A stretch of 8,298 bases of DNA, from positions 1 to 8,298 of the forward strand of contig JAUQYT010000197.1 in assembly GCA_030587605.1 (NCBI GenBank). Reading direction: 5' to 3'. The notes under the pieces are model-generated. The model did no database searches, was not told where the DNA came from, and saw only the letters and a list, made by a program, of their open reading frames with translations. A program made the position numbers and the translations under genes. Position 1 is the first letter of the stretch. Each line of letters begins with the position of its first letter. The stretch comes from Candidatus Njordarchaeum guaymasense. Its GTDB lineage: Archaea > Asgardarchaeota > Njordarchaeia > Njordarchaeales > Njordarchaeaceae. Below are positions 7,017 through 8,298 of the stretch, in pieces.

Positions 7017-8258
7017 GATGTTTTCTTCTATGAGTTCAGCCAGATCCAAGACCTCCATTGTTCCTTCTACAGCCTTCATGCCGTCTTCTAGCATCTGGGC
7101 GCATTGGGGACAAGCGACCAGGAGAGTATCGGCGCCAGTCTCAAGAGCCTGTTTCGCTCGTTGGTTCTCCACTTTGGGTTCATCCTCGGGTTCGTACCAG
7201 AGTCCTCCTCCTCCGCCGCCTCCACAGCAATAGGAGTTTTCACGCCTCAATCTCATCTCAGCTAGTTTGGCTCCAGTCGCCCGAATGAGCTCTCTAGGTG
7301 GATCGTAGAAGCCGCCGCTTTTCCTTCCCAGATTGCAGGGGTCATGAAAAGTTACAGTCCTACGTAGATTTCCTCTGATTTCAAGTTCTCCATTGCGGAC
7401 GAGGTCAGAGAGAAACTGTGTATAATGTTGGACCTCGATTCCAACTAATCCTCCCTCAATCACATCCTGATAATAGTTAACAAAGGTGTGATAATCATGG
7501 GGAGACAGACAGACTATTCTGTTAATTCCATATGTCTGGAAAAGCTCTGCGTTCCGTTGCGACAGCTCCTCAAACAGACCCATTTCTCCAAGTTCACGGA
7601 CCAATCCTCCGCTTTCTGTTTCTTTGTCGCCAAAGGTGCCGAAATCGACATTTGAAGCCTTCAGGACTCTTGCAAGCGCTTGTATCGTTCTTTGGTTTCT
7701 TTGGTTGTACGGTGCAATCGAGCCTAAATATAACAGAACCTCACATTTTTCCTCTGTCGCATTCTTGATATCGAAGTCGAGAGCCTTTTTAAAGGTCTCG
7801 CGCTCCTTTGGTGGTGCACCTAGAGGATTGCCGAACCGCCTAATATTTTCCAACACATTCCGTATTTGAACAGGCAGTCTCCCTTCTTCAATGACTAAGC
7901 TTCGCAAGGCCATCGTTATCTCATCATTGTTAATTAGGTGGTCAACAAACTTGTTTTTGGGGAATCTAGTCCAACTGCTTGGATCAAGCACCAAGCAGTG
8001 TTCGGTGCAATTCCCACACAAGAGGCACATGTACAAACGATCCACAAACTTCTTAGAGAAATCACTGGGACCAATTCTACCTTCCAATGCTTGCCTGAAT
8101 ATCCAATTTCTTCCTCTAGCTATGGCGGACTCAAACCCGCTTGATGTCTCACGGAGTGGACACATGAGATCTGTGCCATCTCTTGCCCTAACCATATCTC
8201 TGCAATATCCGCATCTTGCGCACAGATAGACGCTTTTCTTTGCTTCTTCTAATGCCAT
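7014..8258 (-). CDS. HdrD/EtfD-like Fe-S oxidoreductase with one of two CCG motifs lost
   Basis: This 414-residue soluble protein resembles the CCG-domain Fe-S oxidoreductases (HdrD, GlpC, LldF/EtfD types) that take electrons from flavoproteins to a quinone or disulfide acceptor. Cys 13, 16, 19 and 33 and then Cys 78, 81, 84 and 88 form two ferredoxin-type sites; the first has an unusually long final spacing and the second ends CL instead of CP. The second CCG domain is complete: HDPCNLGRKS (Cys308), YCC followed by seven Gly (Cys344-345), and ACPQC (Cys383, 386). In the first CCG domain the ligand positions read LGSIAP, ETESGG and LSPHDYHTF, so the cysteines are replaced while the surrounding residues persist. 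ATG at 8258 is chosen over GTG at 8267 because GAGGTGG lies about 5 bases before it. It converges on the etfB relic. It has no membrane segment, unlike EtfD fused to a NarI-like domain. Electron partner unknown. Confidence 0.88.
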   Translation of the reverse strand: MALEEAKKSVYLCARCGYCRDMVRARDGTDLMCPLRETSSGFESAIARGRNWIFRQALEGRIGPSDFSKKFVDRLYMCLLCGNCTEHCLVLDPSSWTRFPKNKFVDHLINNDEITMALRSLVIEEGRLPVQIRNVLENIRRFGNPLGAPPKERETFKKALDFDIKNATEEKCEVLLYLGSIAPYNQRNQRTIQALARVLKASNVDFGTFGDKETESGGLVRELGEMGLFEELSQRNAELFQTYGINRIVCLSPHDYHTFVNYYQDVIEGGLVGIEVQHYTQFLSDLVRNGELEIRGNLRRTVTFHDPCNLGRKSGGFYDPPRELIRATGAKLAEMRLRRENSYCCGGGGGGGLWYEPEDEPKVENQRAKQALETGADTLLVACPQCAQMLEDGMKAVEGTMEVLDLAELIEENI

Positions 8259-8263
8259 CTTTC

Positions 8264-8270
8264 CCACCTC
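8264..8270 (-). promoter_or_regulatory. Shine-Dalgarno site for the HdrD-like gene
   Basis: Read on the minus strand, GAGGTGG precedes GAAAG and the ATG ending at 8256. This strong ribosome-site match overlaps the alternative GTG start at 8267 and argues against it. No TATA box is seen in the remaining 28 bases to the window edge, so the promoter or an upstream operon partner lies outside. Confidence 0.65.
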
Positions 8271-8298
8271 TAATCCAATGGAAGAGTTAGTGCCCCGG

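Noticed and set aside
7018..8229. Several plus-strand open frames over the minus-strand Fe-S gene
   Set aside because: They are antisense to a protein with intact cluster motifs and show low-complexity or unrecognisable sequence.

Overview
The window looks archaeal, though lineage cannot be fixed from sequence alone. Arg is coded mostly by AGA/AGG and Ile often by ATA. GTG and TTG starts are likely. AT-rich TATA-like boxes lie upstream of gene starts, and the main gene set is a methanogen-type heterodisulfide reductase (hdrC-hdrB-hdrA). An uncultivated anaerobic archaeon, for example a Bathyarchaeia-like lineage, would fit; this is inference.

Layout. (1) 2-1021 (+): 3' part of a DegT/DnrJ/EryC1-type PLP sugar aminotransferase, cut by the window's left edge. 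(2) 1261-2367 (+): a lipoate-protein ligase with catalytic and accessory domains in one chain. (3) 2368-2756: about 390 bases without a convincing gene, holding a probable promoter for the next operon. (4) 2757/2829-6428 (+): tightly packed hdrC, hdrB and hdrA (4-base overlap, then about a 4-base gap). (5) 6429-6589: hairpin and spacer. (6) 6590-7016 (+): a broken etfB (electron transfer flavoprotein beta) with three frame changes, an internal deletion and a lost 3' end. (7) 7014-8258 (-): an Fe-S protein of the HdrD/EtfD type, convergent with the broken etfB.

How they fit together. HdrC and HdrB carry every expected cluster ligand, and HdrA keeps its FAD-binding site, N-terminal cysteines and four ferredoxin-type motifs. 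This should be a working HdrABC core, possibly flavin-based electron bifurcating. HdrD-like proteins are commonly paired with ETF, so the minus-strand gene beside an etfB relic suggests a former ETF-HdrD module.

The most unusual signal is that two proteins each contain a recognisable redox domain stripped of its cysteine ligands while the fold's other conserved positions remain. The C-terminal MvhD/FlpD-like domain of HdrA has no cysteine at all. The first CCG half of the HdrD-like protein has Ser, Gly and Asp where the ligands should be, while its second CCG half is intact. Together with the decayed etfB, this points to a locus whose electron-entry routes have been dismantled or re-purposed while the HdrABC core is kept. 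No tRNA, rRNA, CRISPR array or insertion sequence was recognised.
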